Shown here in pieces: positions 34,033 through 46,600 of a DNA stretch of 64,000 bases. Below the pieces are notes generated by a model. The model saw only the letters and a program-made list of their open reading frames with translations. It was not told where the DNA came from and searched no databases. The stretch is from Watersipora subatra (taxonomy: Eukaryota; Bryozoa; Gymnolaemata; Cheilostomatida; Watersiporidae), in NCBI RefSeq assembly GCF_963576615.1, contig NC_088714.1, forward strand, positions 46,037,772-46,101,771, in the 5' to 3' direction. The translations under genes and the position numbers were made by a program. The first letter of the stretch is position 1, and the number at the start of each line of letters is the position of its first letter.

Positions 34033-35967
34033 CAGTGCACCCTCGAGATACGATGTTAATCCGTTCCAAGACGGGCATCGTATGGCGAAAAAATCGTATG
34101 TCGGGATATAGAAACCATTGTAATTATGCAATGGAAAAATGCAAGGTAAAAATCGTCCAATATTTTATAAAAATGTGGTACATATTGAAAATTAGTAACA
34201 AAATGGTATGTTAATTTATGTTTTATTATGTATTTTGAATTAGTTTACTGAATTTCAACTTATCACGAAATTTTATCCTTCATAAGTTTCTGTCTTCACT
34301 TTCATTATAAAATTTAGCGTGTCTGGTTAAAACCTTTTCAACCAGAATTCAATAAGGCCGAGCGATGCAGTTATCGAAAGCGGCCTCTCACACACCTGAC
34401 TATTTAATGGCTACCGAAAAGAAAAATGAAATTTTATTTACTATTATACAGGACGTACATACCTGCCAACTCTCACGCATTGAGCGTGAGACTCACGCAA
34501 TCACCCCAAAGAAAAAATGAAAATGCAGAAGAAACGCGTGAGATTTTTGCCATTTTCCACAATTTTATATGTACTATCATAGATACATCAATTGCCCCAA
34601 AACCAAATCTCACGCATTGCCCCACTTTTGGGTTGGCAGGTCTGAGGACGTACATACCTTTGGAGTAACGTGACTTTAGCTGGTACATGTAGCGAATAAA
34701 GCAGGGAGGAGGTAAAAACGTATCAATGTTAATTATGTTGCTGTACACTTGAAGATTAATTTAATACGTAATGAAATGGAGTTTTTAGCAGGCGAAAGAA
34801 AGTTGTCTAGTCCTGTCCAATTTTTCTTCTGATTTAGAAGAAAAAATGCTGGTGCAATGCAGAAAACTGCTAGCTAGCTAACGCTTGTAGAAGAATCCAG
34901 AGAAGGTACTACAGTAGTTTTTCTTGTATGAAACGTGCACAAGAATCAATGTAACCATACGTACAAAGTTTGTACGTATTTATACACTAAAGGACAAGGC
35001 TTTAACAAGTTTCAGAAAGTAATGTGAATGCATCAACTACCTTGAGTAGCTAGTTATATGAGTTACATACATACGATGAATTGTATTCACATAGGAGATA
35101 ACAAGCCCATCTGCAAAGACATGGTTAAACAAGAAAATAAAACATAAAATTAAAAGGAAACAAATAAAATGAATAAAATATGAAAAAACGTGTCACACAA
35201 GAGATAAATAATATACATTTTACATGTATTGTTTTAATGTACCAGTCCACATCAGTAAATTAAACACTTGAAATATTTCAGCCAATGTGGGGGTTTTCTG
35301 TATCTTCTACCTCCTCGCCCTTACTAATTGGTTGCTCATTTTGAATGCTGATCGCGTGCACGGCCTTCTAACTCCTTCAAATCTTCAGTAGTAAGCTTCT
35401 TCTTGTGCTTGCTTAAATGGAGTTCTTGTTTTAATAATAATTGCAAATGCTGATTGGTTGCGATCATATTCCTTGACAATGTTAATAATACAGGTGCCTT
35501 CTTATTTATGACATCCAACTTTGTTGACATAGAAATCATTTTTCCTTCGTTTTGTATCAGTCTCAGATTCCATAGCTAACGAATTAAATGTAGATACTCG
35601 TAGTTATATACGTATGCTGACTAAAAGTTTATAGTAAAAGATATTATAACGCTACAAATGAATATTTCCTCTGCCTTGAGTATTTTACACGAAATTTTCC
35701 ACGCGGAATTCTGACACGAGAGAAGTCGATCATCGTGTCTCTTCTAAACGTTCTAAAAATGTTTTCGGCACACTATGTTTCGGTGTCTTTTTTTATTTCA
35801 ACGTGCGTTATGAGCACACCGACCGCCAAATTTTAACTTGGGTGAAACTTTTCTCACAATCGTATGGTGAAATAAAATTCGTATAGCGAGGTGAAGATCT
35901 CGCAATGTTTCACTTCGTAAGGTGAAAAAATCGTATATCAGGGTAATCGTATCTCGAGGGTACACTG
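34033..35967. mobile_element. CTCGAG-ended TIR element (1.9 kb)
   Basis: The left end is CAGTGCACCCTCGAGATACG and the right end, on the other strand, is CAGTGTACCCTCGAGATACG. The left end is preceded by TA and the right end followed by CA, a decayed TA duplication. Subterminal repeats of the type AAAAATCGTATG and CGTATGGTGAAA occur near both ends. The terminus type fits Tc1/mariner/pogo-class elements. A minus-strand ORF lies at 35336-35539. A direct-repeat pair (ACGTACATACCT at 34452 and 34648) flanks a GAGACTCACGCAATC inverted-repeat insertion inside it. Another terminal fragment of the family is at about 14318. Confidence 0.65.
35336..35539 (-). CDS. Small Lys/Leu-rich ORF inside the CTCGAG element
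   Basis: 67 codons from an ATG, ending HSK-stop. It is strongly helical and basic (RNMIATNQHLQLLLKQELHL, SKHKKKLTTEDLKELEGR). A second ATG upstream, in another frame, opens MESETDTKRRKNDF and then stops, so the two frames together may be a frameshifted remnant of one protein. It could be the C-terminus of a transposon accessory protein, but no family is recognised and expression is doubtful. Confidence 0.3.
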   Translation of the reverse strand: MISMSTKLDVINKKAPVLLTLSRNMIATNQHLQLLLKQELHLSKHKKKLTTEDLKELEGRARDQHSK

Positions 35968-36100
35968 CATTTCAAAGATTAACTGTAATCATTATCACTA
36001 GCAGGATGACAAAACAATCTGGTGTTCTACATAACTTTTTATTGGTTCAAATTTATACATTTATAAAAATTTTATATGATTGGTTTGAATATGTTTTTAA

Positions 36101-37012
36101 AGGTTGACTTACGACAAAATTCACATTACAGTTATTTGTAATCAAAAGATTCACCATGTCTTACTCTGCTGTGTTGTAGGTGCAAAATATGTTGAAATGT
36201 GATTACAAGCTCTTAAAAGCTCAAAAACGAACAGTTAATCGCCGCCATCACGAAACTGCCTTAGATTAGAATATCTTTATAAAACGTCTCAAATGGGATG
36301 TACTTGAACGAGATGGCTTCTGTTTACACTTTCATGCAACCTTATTCGTCAAAATATTTTCACAAGTATACTTCACGCATTCAATAAAACCATGTCTATT
36401 GTTCTTACGCGTCTATTTCATCATCATTGTAATGCTCTGATTTTGAGCACTGATATCTCAAAACCTACTGTAAAAATTCATTTTGATTTTTTTACCTTAG
36501 CTCGAAGGAGTGCATTTCATTCTCTGATAAAAATGACAAGCCTGTTGGTCACCTGTAATAGTAGAAAAATGCTGCAGAAATTATTCACGCTGTTTGGCAG
36601 AAAGTATGGGTCACATGAACAGATCACGACTAGACGATTAGACCAAGCCGAAACCAAACTGTAAACTAGCGAGCGTCTATATTTGGTAAAGGCTCTTCGG
36701 TAAAACTCAAAGTGTTTGTCATAAACTAGTGCTACGAGAAGTTTTATATTGAGCCTTTTATTGGCCTTTCAATTCACGTGAGAACATCACGTGTCAAAAC
36801 AATAACCACAATGGAATGACTACATCAAAGAAATAAACTTATTCCGATCTACGGCGGTTTCGTGATGGCGGCGATTAACTGTTCGTTTTTTAGCTTTTAA
36901 GAGCTTGTAATCACATTTTCACATACTTTGCACCTACAACATAGCAGAGTAAGACATGGTGAATCTTTTGATACCAATTAACTGTAATGTGAATTTTGTT
37001 GCAAGTCAACCT
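36101..37012. mobile_element. piggyBac-type MITE, copy 1 (TTAA target duplication)
   Basis: It begins AGGTTGACTTACGACAAAAT and ends, on the other strand, AGGTTGACTTGCAACAAAAT. TTAA is duplicated at 36097-36100 and 37013-37016. The inverted repeats are unusually long (about 140 bp, including TCACCATGTCTTACTCTGCT and GTGATTACAAGCTC). The core ORF at 36392 (90 codons) has no transposase motif. TTAA targeting is the piggyBac signature. Confidence 0.8.
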
Positions 37013-38228
37013 TTAACATTAACACAACTTTGTCATTGTCTATGCTGTTGCAGCGTGACAGGTGCTCGAATATAACATTACCTTCCGTTATACACTATTA
37101 TATATAGCCAAAGCTGAAACAATATTATTTGTGTTCAATATAGAGACAAATATAATATTCAATCAAAATCGCTACAAGGCTATAGCGCATCCTATGTGAG
37201 TGACAGCACCAAAAAAAGAATCAAATGCGTGGCAAAGAGGTTGACCAATTATCTGTTGACATTATCGGTTGTCCAAATACATTGGTGTTTTTTTATGTTT
37301 GATGTAAAATGTACTAACTTGGTTTTAAAAATAGCATCCACTAGAATTCATAGGAACTGGCATCAGTGGAACACACTGAGGGACCATATTTTGACATTCA
37401 AAAATGGAATTATTTTAATATCTTGTTTTTCACTGAAAGTGAACTTGACTAAAGTTGAATTTACACAAAATTTTAGTAAATTTTATAAAATGGTATCGAT
37501 ATCTTTTCATCATTTGAGATTGTTGTGGTCATTTGAGGAGATCTAACAGCAGGATTTTTCTAGATTAAAATCAACAAGACTTTATCGCGATTAAAACACA
37601 GGTCACCAGTTGTCAGTTGTCACCAGTTGCGCGACGGCTTCTTTCCATCATTACTGGTATTGACTATAGTGATCAAGTTGTAGCGTTATGCGTCTTTAGT
37701 CTGTTGGTCTCTATGCCAAGATTAAGGTGCGATGAAGATTAAGGTTAAGACCGGATGTTGGTATCACGAGTTAATATCCAAAATGGTCAGTCTTCAAGGC
37801 AGTTCAACTTGGCTCGATCGGCTGACTAAATTACGTTAAAATCCACTTTAGCTACAACTTGATGCTTGCAAGAGGGACAGTATTACCATTATTGAATCCA
37901 GGAATCTCAAACTACAGAGACATGAGAAGATGACTCCGCATCATCACAAAAATGTTTTATTGCCTGGAAGGCTGCTGCAGTAGTTCACATAAAAAAACTT
38001 GATGAAAAAGTCTAAGAAATGTATATACATATATATATATATATATAGTGTATATACATAGTTACATATATGTAGATATATACATGTATATATAAAGCAC
38101 GAAACAAATAGGCCAAAGTACAAAATGTCAATCAGAATTTGATATCTAGAAATATTATTTGCAAGCCGAAGAACAAATTCTACCAAAATACCCTTGCAAC
38201 TCGAAAATTTTTTATGTAGTCTTTTGTA

Positions 38229-38345
38229 AGTAGAGGCTCCACTGTACTTGAAACTATGACTCAGGACACTAGAGACACCATTGTACTTGAAACTATGACT
38301 CAGGACACTAGAGGCTTCACTGTACTTGAAACTATGAATCTGGAC
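38229..38345. repeat. Three-copy 42-bp tandem repeat
   Basis: The unit contains GTACTTGAAACTATGACTCA followed by GGACACTAGAG. It repeats three times next to a fragment of a TIR element end (AGTAGAGGCTCCACTGTAC). No gene. Confidence 0.7.
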
Positions 38346-38529
38346 ATTAAAATTATTCAAATTCTGTAATAAAAAATTAATAAAAACATGTTTTTGAAAG
38401 ATTATGGCTGCTTTTATAAACTCTCACAAATAATTTTAAAAAGCAAGGAATGAAAAACTTGTTTTTTTAAGCCTGTAAGCTGCATGGTTTTATTTAAGCT
38501 TAACGCTGAACAGAGCTTGGTGTTATCTA

Positions 38530-38715
38530 TATATACATAGATCTGAATGTTTGTCTGTTTGTCCTCTTGTTTGTCCACTTGTAACAATAAAGTTTCATGG
38601 ATAAAGAAAATCTGCTGTGCCTTAGATTAAAACTCCCAACCTCCAGTTCGGCAGACAGGCATTTAACCAATACGCTGCACCCTCCAACTCACTATGCTAT
38701 GGAATACATTGGGTT
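38530..38715 (-). repeat. Helitron-like/tRNA-like repeat copy
   Basis: The minus strand carries GGGTGCAGCGTATTGGTTAA (A-box-like) and CTGCCGAACTGGAGGTTGGG (B-box position). Upstream in element orientation lies GTTTGTCTGTTTGTCC. It is the same composite layout as at 31527. Confidence 0.45.
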
Positions 38716-40677
38716 AAATAATACTAAATGAACATGTCAATCTATCATGGCTACACCCTCCACACTGCAGCTAATTTATACTAAATACTGATCAAGTCAC
38801 TCTAGGCTTTTCGTGCTCGAAAAATAGATCTGTCCGATGGATCTTCCAGGGAGTGGTAAGCCTTACCTTATAACCATAGTAACAGTGTAGAAACAATTTG
38901 TTTCACTGCTACATACACAGTACATAGTACAGTTTAGTCTCCTAAAACTTACATGTGAATGTACGATTGAGAAAAGAAAACAGCTATTGTACAAGTGAAG
39001 AATACAGAGAATTGCTTGGATGTGTTGAATATATACTGTCCAAAACAAGAACCAAGCCCTGAAACCACAAGGTAACAAAAAAGCAAGAGTAACTGTCGCG
39101 GAGGTTTTACTGCCAGTTGAGTTGGGACACTAAAAACTGTTAAACAATATAATTATTCAAGCTTGAAGCATTCTCAGCGGTTTCAATTTGCGCGCGGAGG
39201 CCAGCAAAAATTGAATGAATTACGCAAAAAAGTTAACCAATAAATATGCAGATGGGTTGAAAGGCCTAAACTTGGCCGTTTGATATAATTATAAGCAATT
39301 AGTTATTAGAATCAAGCTTCAGATTGATAAAACAAAACTTACGACACAAATGGCAAGCAACTGTCAAATGTCAGCGCTGCCCTACTCATTTACATCATTT
39401 AACCTATAGTCATGTTCAGAAATATTAACACCCCTGGAATTACTAGTAGTTTTAGATGAAAAGATTATAATTAAGCCTGAGTAAGTCTTATAAAAATTTG
39501 TTTATTTAACAATTTATATATCAAAGTGAAGCTGAAACTCCTTTCTTTCCAATGAGACTAATTCCATACACATTGGAAGAACTCCTCTCCTTCTCAAGAC
39601 TGAGTTAATTTTGAACAATAAACAACAATATTTCACTTCTGATATTTTACCCACAATCCCATTTAAAATTACTTTAGAGACAATTATTTCTCTCCAACAA
39701 CTCATATTATAAAGTTTGTTCACTTTTCAGAGTTGTTTGCATGCCCGCAACAATGTGGAAACCAAAATTTTCATTTTTAAACCCATCATGACTTTAGCCA
39801 TTCCTGCCTTCCAAAACTTCCCAACTCATGGTCAACCTGTGTTGTGTAATTTAATTTTGGGTCTATCAGATGAAGGAGACTTTAGGCTTTAATTTGATAT
39901 AAAGTTTGTATATGGTATGTCATCAATAATCTCCAGAATTTTGGTCTAAAGTTGGCAAACACTCTAAAATGAAAGGGGTGTTAATATTTATGAAGATGAC
40001 TGTACAGCTTATACAAAAAGCTTTTGTAATTAGTAGTTCTAAAATTTTGTTATTTGTGTATTTCAAGTGTTGGACCTTTGGTATTGCTTTTAACTTAGCA
40101 CCTTCATCAGTGTCTGAACCAGTAAAAATCAAACTAGCTCTCACAAGCTATGTAAAGGCGTGTACAAACTAGACAGTCAAAATAAAATAAGATGACAAAG
40201 GAAATTCAACAGTGATGCATGCGCGGAACAATTATGTATTTTGTAAGTCAACTTCCAGTTTGACACATAGCAAGCAATCATCCTAATACGTATACAAAAC
40301 GCTAAAAAGACAGTACAAAGAACTAAAAACCGTATATAACAACATATATATAAGACTAGTAGTTAGGATTGTAATAGTAATTAAAATGTTGAGTTTATAA
40401 AATACAACATATTTTATCGGTAAATATTGGTATTACTTATAACTTAGCACCTTCACCGGTGTCTGAGCTAGTAGGAATGAATTGTGTCTGAGCTAGTAGG
40501 AATGAATTGTATATCCCATAATTAAACTTCCAATTCCAGACATAACGAGCAAACATCCTGTGAAATGTACATAGAAAGTAAAAAGAATAGTACTCAAAAC
40601 TAAAATCCGTATTTAAAAATATGACTAGCAATGCAGCTGCATATACATGCACGTCTCTTTCAAAGGCTCTTGCTCAT

Positions 40678-43600
40678 CTATTCTCTGCGAGAGTTTGGTG
40701 TGAGTCTGCCCGCTTTACCTATGCAACATGAAACAGTTTCAAGTTAAGACTCTAAAGAAACTTAAAACACAAATGGGGGAGAGTGGGATAAGCTGAGCGT
40801 TGGGGCAAGTTGAGCACTACCATTTCCTACCCACCATGGGTTTTGTTGTAAACATTTGTGACAATTTTATGCAGGTATTAATAAACTTAAAGTGAAAGAC
40901 AAAGAGTTAAGCCATTCATTCGGAGTTTTGTGAGTTGAGACCGGGGTAAGTTGAGCATGCTCAACTTACCCCGGTCTCCCCTATAGTCAAACCTTGATGT
41001 TGACAGTTAATTCGTTCCAATACTTGTTTGCATGTCAAAACCATCTGACGTTGGAACAAATATTCATATTGGATTACATCAAACTTTATATAATTCACCC
41101 TGAAGCCACAAAAACCATGATAAATACTTAATCATCTGTATGCAGCATTAAAACAAATGTATAATAAAAAACTGAGTAAAAAATATAATTTTTAAAAGCT
41201 TGAAAATATGTAGCAAGTAGATTGCTACAGTAATAATCAGTGAAGAAGTATTTATTATATTCGAGGTACATGGATGGATGTGCAGACTCAGCAATGAACA
41301 GAGAGGTGTAGATAGAAACGCATTACTTACTCTAATTTACACTAGACTACAGTAGATATAATATGAACTTAATTTATACATCAGTAATGGCAAGAGACAC
41401 CACAGCACAGGGTCAACCGGAAAGGCTTCCCCGAACTAGCAAAAAACCGGAGAAACCGAGTCAGCCGGAAGCACCAACGACCAGCCATCGATCGTTAGAT
41501 GTAGCCGAGTGACAAATGAGTCGACAACAAAAAATCAAAAGCCAGAGCATTTCTATCTTAAAGGATGACTTGCAACAAAATTCCCATTACAGTTATCTGG
41601 TATCAAAAGATTCACCATGTCTTACTCTGCTGTGTTGTAAGTGCCAAATATGTGGAAATGTGATTACAAGCTCTTAAAAGCGAAAAGCCGCCGTAGATTG
41701 GAATCTTTTTATTTCTCTGACGTTGTCATGAAATTTGATTATTGTCTTGTCACATGATGTTCTCAAGTGAATTGAAAGGCCAATAAAAAGCTCAATATAA
41801 AACTTATCGTAGCACTAGTTTATGACAAACACTTCGGGTTTTACCAAAGACCCCGTATCAAATATAGATGCTCGCTACTTTACAGTTTTGTTTCGGTTTG
41901 GTCTAATCGGCAAGTCATAATCTGATCATGTGGCCTAATACTTCGCAAATAATTTCTGCAGCACTTTTCTATTATCACAAGTGACCAACAGGCTAGTCAT
42001 GATTATCAGACAATGATATGTACTCCAAGGTAAAGCTAAAAAATTAAACGAATTTTTATGGTAGGTTATAAGATATCACTGCTAAAAGTGACAGCATTAC
42101 AATGACGATAAAACAGACGCGTAAGAACAATAGACACGGTTTTATTGAATGCGTGAAGTATATTTGTGAAAATATTTCAACGAATAAGGTTGCATGAAAT
42201 TGTAAACAGAAACCATCTACCACAGCTACGTCACATTTGAGCCGTTTTGAAAAGAGAATCCAAACTACGGCGGTCCGCGTGGCTGCGATTAACTGTTCAT
42301 TTTTGAGCTTTTAAGAGCTTGTAATCACATTCCCACTTTTTTGCACCTACAACACATCAGAGTAAGACATGGTGAATCTTTTCATATCAAATAACTGTAA
42401 TGCGAATTTTGTTGCAAGTCAACCTTTAAGGTAAGGTGCACCCAACGCCCTGCCTTCTGACTACGACAACATTTGTTGATCTCGGGGAGAGCCATTCTAA
42501 AGACTTCCTGTGTGTCTGTTATCAGCCAAATACCGACGAAACTGAAACTTGTCCGTCCAATCAAAGAGCATGAGTTGACTGCATGACAGAATTTTTTCTA
42601 GTTTCATATTATTCAGTTAAAAAAGACCTTTGAAGATTTTTCTACCCACCTTTTTGCTGATTGGCCAGTCTTGAAGGAGATTTGGCAAATCCATGCGAAT
42701 CCTTCCTAAAACAACAATTAATTTTAGTATAACAACTGCGCAAGAGGAGATAACAATACCAGATTAAGGTGTAACAGAAATAAACATGGACATGATATGA
42801 CCATATGAAACAAGAGCATATGAAAAGTTCATAGGATAGATAAAAAAATGTGTATGGAGTATACAAGCAATACCGTCAAACCACTGCACACGAAACTAAT
42901 CTGTTCCAAATCTTTTTGTATTTTAAATGGTCAAGGTTGCAGTGAACATTCCTATAAGTAAGCACTATTCTATTCATTAACACAAACACTTGAAGACTGT
43001 TGTGTATATGGAAGTTGTAGAAGTGAAGGTGTGAGGTATGTCTTTATTGTAGAGCCACCAGTGCAGACTGACAACCATGCTATTCAACATGACGTCTCCA
43101 TTTATAAGGCACTGTATCCAAATCATATAGCCAGAAACTGGTTCTTTTACAATAGCCTTTTTTTACATAAGGAAACAAAGGAAAGCCATGCATAACCAGT
43201 TAGCTATTTATATTTAGTTCATGGTGGAGAGGTTTGAATGTAAGGTCTGTGACTCTATGATATCATAATAATGACAAATATATCCCATAATAATACACAA
43301 CATTCAAACAAACACGCATTATATAAAACTTCACACGACTCTGGGGCAAATGAACTACTGGAAAAACTCCTATGAGAAAACAGATCAACAGGATGGAGTT
43401 GTCTACCCACTAACCATACTGGTAACATTACCAATTTAACACAGAAATAATTTAGGACAAATTTTTTTTGAACATTCCATGAGGATCCCATAGCTATTAT
43501 TAATTATTTCTTTGTTCTTTATTCTTTGCATATATACTTTTTATTTATCGTGTAATATAATTTTAACATGTATGTATTACAGGTTTTAACCATTACATGT

Positions 43601-46600
43601 TCATACAACTTATACAAATATTAATACACTTGACAGTCCTGTACACTGTGAGAGATAGTCATGAGTAATCAGTATGAGCATAATTAACTCTTTTGCTACC
43701 AAATTAATTACTTTAACCAGGACACAATAACGTATTCGGTAAAACATAATATTTGACAGATGCGCATAAATCGTCATAACTCTTGAACCAGTCTATAAAA
43801 AGCAAGCAAGCGCGTTCGGCGTTAGTATCTTAACCAATGTAATGACTATTGGCCCAATGATTCCATTGTTTTCTGTGTAGCTTAATGGTTAAGTTTGACC
43901 CTTCTAGATTTGGAGGTGCGAGATCAAATTCAGTGCCATGCGAACTTTTAATTGCTAGATTTCATATGCTATAACTGGACACATGGTTTAACAAAAAGAC
44001 AAACACTGAGTTTTGTATAGATTACAGATTATTATGTCCGAGTCATGTGGAGGCTTGGACAGATCAGGGTATTTATACGGTAAAATATGTTTCTGCTTTC
44101 GAAATTGTCTACTTGCGAAACAGCTTCTAAAAAAATTCATTTCGTAAGTAGAGATTCTACTGTACACGACATTTCTTTACATTTAGTTAGTATTAGCCAG
44201 TATTTGTATGTGTTCTATATTTTGAAGTTCTTGCTTTCAATGGAGAGATCCGTTTCCAAAATTTTTTAATGTCGGACTATTAGTCTTAGTTCTACGCGTA
44301 AAACAAGTCCCCTACAAACAGGAACTAAAGCTAACTAATTGAACAACTGATAAGTTACAAAATAATATTACTAAATCAGAGTGCCATTATATAGAAGAGA
44401 GGTGAATGGAGATGTAGCCTTGGTGATAGAGAAAGACAGTACATGGTTGGTTATAGAGATAGAAACTAGAACAATGTAGACAATGCGAACATCATATTCA
44501 AGTAACATATTTATATTTTTTCGCATTCAAATTTCATCAATATTTTCTTTTCATCTTATCATTTTACTTTCTTCCTTTATAAAAAAAAACTACTAACTTG
44601 CTTTGCACAATTTTTTCTAAAAAAATCAATGCAAAAATTTTGGTTTGTGTTTTTTTTATTATACATTCGCTTTAAATCTAAAACAAGGTTTTGAATTTTC
44701 CCAACCACAGATACTAACACTCACACTAATTTTCTTGGAATTTACAAATTAAGAACTGGAAGAAGTCTGTTCTGCATTGCAAGTCTTATTTTTTAATATT
44801 TAAAAACTGTTGAACCAAATTAGGTAAAGGAGATATGTGCAGCTTAGTAAATCAGCACATACATTTACTGTTACTCCAAACTATGTTACAGTTTGGAGTT
44901 GTCCGCTGCTGATGAATTTGCTTGCACTTTACCGTTACAACGATTTAGAGTTGCGCTAAAGATTTCCAAGATTCGGGATGTATCCGTCAAAACAGGTACA
45001 AGCAGACTCGCTTTCGAGACACCGTCACTTCAATTCATAGTAGTGAATGTGATAGTAATGTGCAGTGAGCTAGTTACACTAAGTAATTATTTCATCATCC
45101 TCTAGTAGCAACACATCCTTAGCATGTTAATGTAAAGGCAAGCAGTCAAGCAGAAATATTAGCGAGTAGCAATAGAGTATTTTTATAGCAGAGACCTGCG
45201 TGGTATAACCTACATGGTTGTGTGCTGGTATTGTTTTACCTCTACTGTGGAAAGGTTACTCGAGTATTGTCAATTCGGATCAATCAGCAGTGAGCGTTTC
45301 TATGATGTCAACATACCCTCACAATGAATGCCTTTGCACTAATGTAACAAAGCGAAAAGGCGTCAAACGCATTTGGATTTGATCATTTTATGGTTCGGAG
45401 TGGAAGCAGCTCCGAACCATTCAAAGCATGGAAACACAGTGATAGTATGCGCTGATTCACAAAGCTGGAATATTCTGAAGTGTTTGAGATGTTATATCTT
45501 GGAAACCACATCAGAGGTGAAATCGCTTATTTGCTCAAATTTTATGTCGTGTGTCATAAATTAGTATATTGATATGATTGTAGGTCAAGATTAGAATGTA
45601 TACAGGTTTGAAAAACAGCGGAGGAAAGTGCAGAAACAATACATGGTGATGCAAGCTGAAAATACAGGTGTATAAAAAGAACACCTGAGCGTATCAATGC
45701 AGCTTGCGTGAGCACGTGATAACAGTAGGCGATCATAGAGTGGCAACACACGAGGGTAAGAAAGGCTCACACTGGTGTACATCAGCAGGATATGAAAGTG
45801 AAACAAAAACAGAACTTTAGCCCAATAAATATTTTAGCTATAGAGATGAAATGTCACCTTTCTTTCGGAAGCTCATCATTTGAGAAGGGCTCCTCCTCTT
45901 CCGTATTATCCTCAAATGTTTGTCGTCTTTTCACATGGCTTGGGATCTTTTCGGGTACCTCACTATGAGTGCTTAACGTTACCCTAGGCAACATTGATTT
46001 CTAAAAAAATGAAAACATAGCATAATAAATAAAAGCAAAGTTACGTAATATGAACAGGAGCAACTGATATACGACAGAGCTTTACTGGGAATTGCTTTGT
46101 CAAGGATGTACGACAAGTCTTCATTTCTTCAAGTCCTACCTAAAGAGGTTTCACCGCTACCGTCCCATCCTCTATTCCAACGATTGATGGTGAGGCTACG
46201 GTCAAACATTGAACAAGAGATGAGATGATGCAGAATGATATGAACAGCATACCTTAGGGTTTGGGGTAGACGGAATACGAGAATCAGATATATCGTAGGA
46301 ATAACTGTTGTTGACCTGATCAGTTATGTCCGCCAACTCCTCATTTCTACGTCGAGTTTTCTTCCCTGAAGTAAGAAACGCAACAGCTAGAACCAAAAGG
46401 TGCTGATAACTCCTCAGACAACTACCGTATATCCCTGCATATAAGCCGATTCTGGAATGCAAGCATGTTTTTTTACCAGACTAGGGAATCGACTAACACT
46501 CGCGTAGCTCTGACTGAAAGCAAATGAATTGTTAACTAAATTTCAACAAATACAACTTATACCATACTAAGCATGTGGTTGGTAGCCTTTTACTTAGTTA

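Noticed and set aside
37196..37546. 116-codon plus-strand ORF
   Set aside because: AT-rich composition, no domain pattern and no splice partners; likely chance.
38863..39078. Minus-strand ORF with hydrophobic stretches
   Set aside because: AT-rich and Cys/Phe-biased as expected by chance. A possible acceptor at about 39130 has no fitting phase with the minus-strand gene.
42960..43186. Plus-strand open segment (VFIVEPPVQTDNHAIQHDVS and onward)
   Set aside because: It has no start codon, no recognised homology and no partner exon, and lies antisense within the intron of the minus-strand gene. Kept only as a note.
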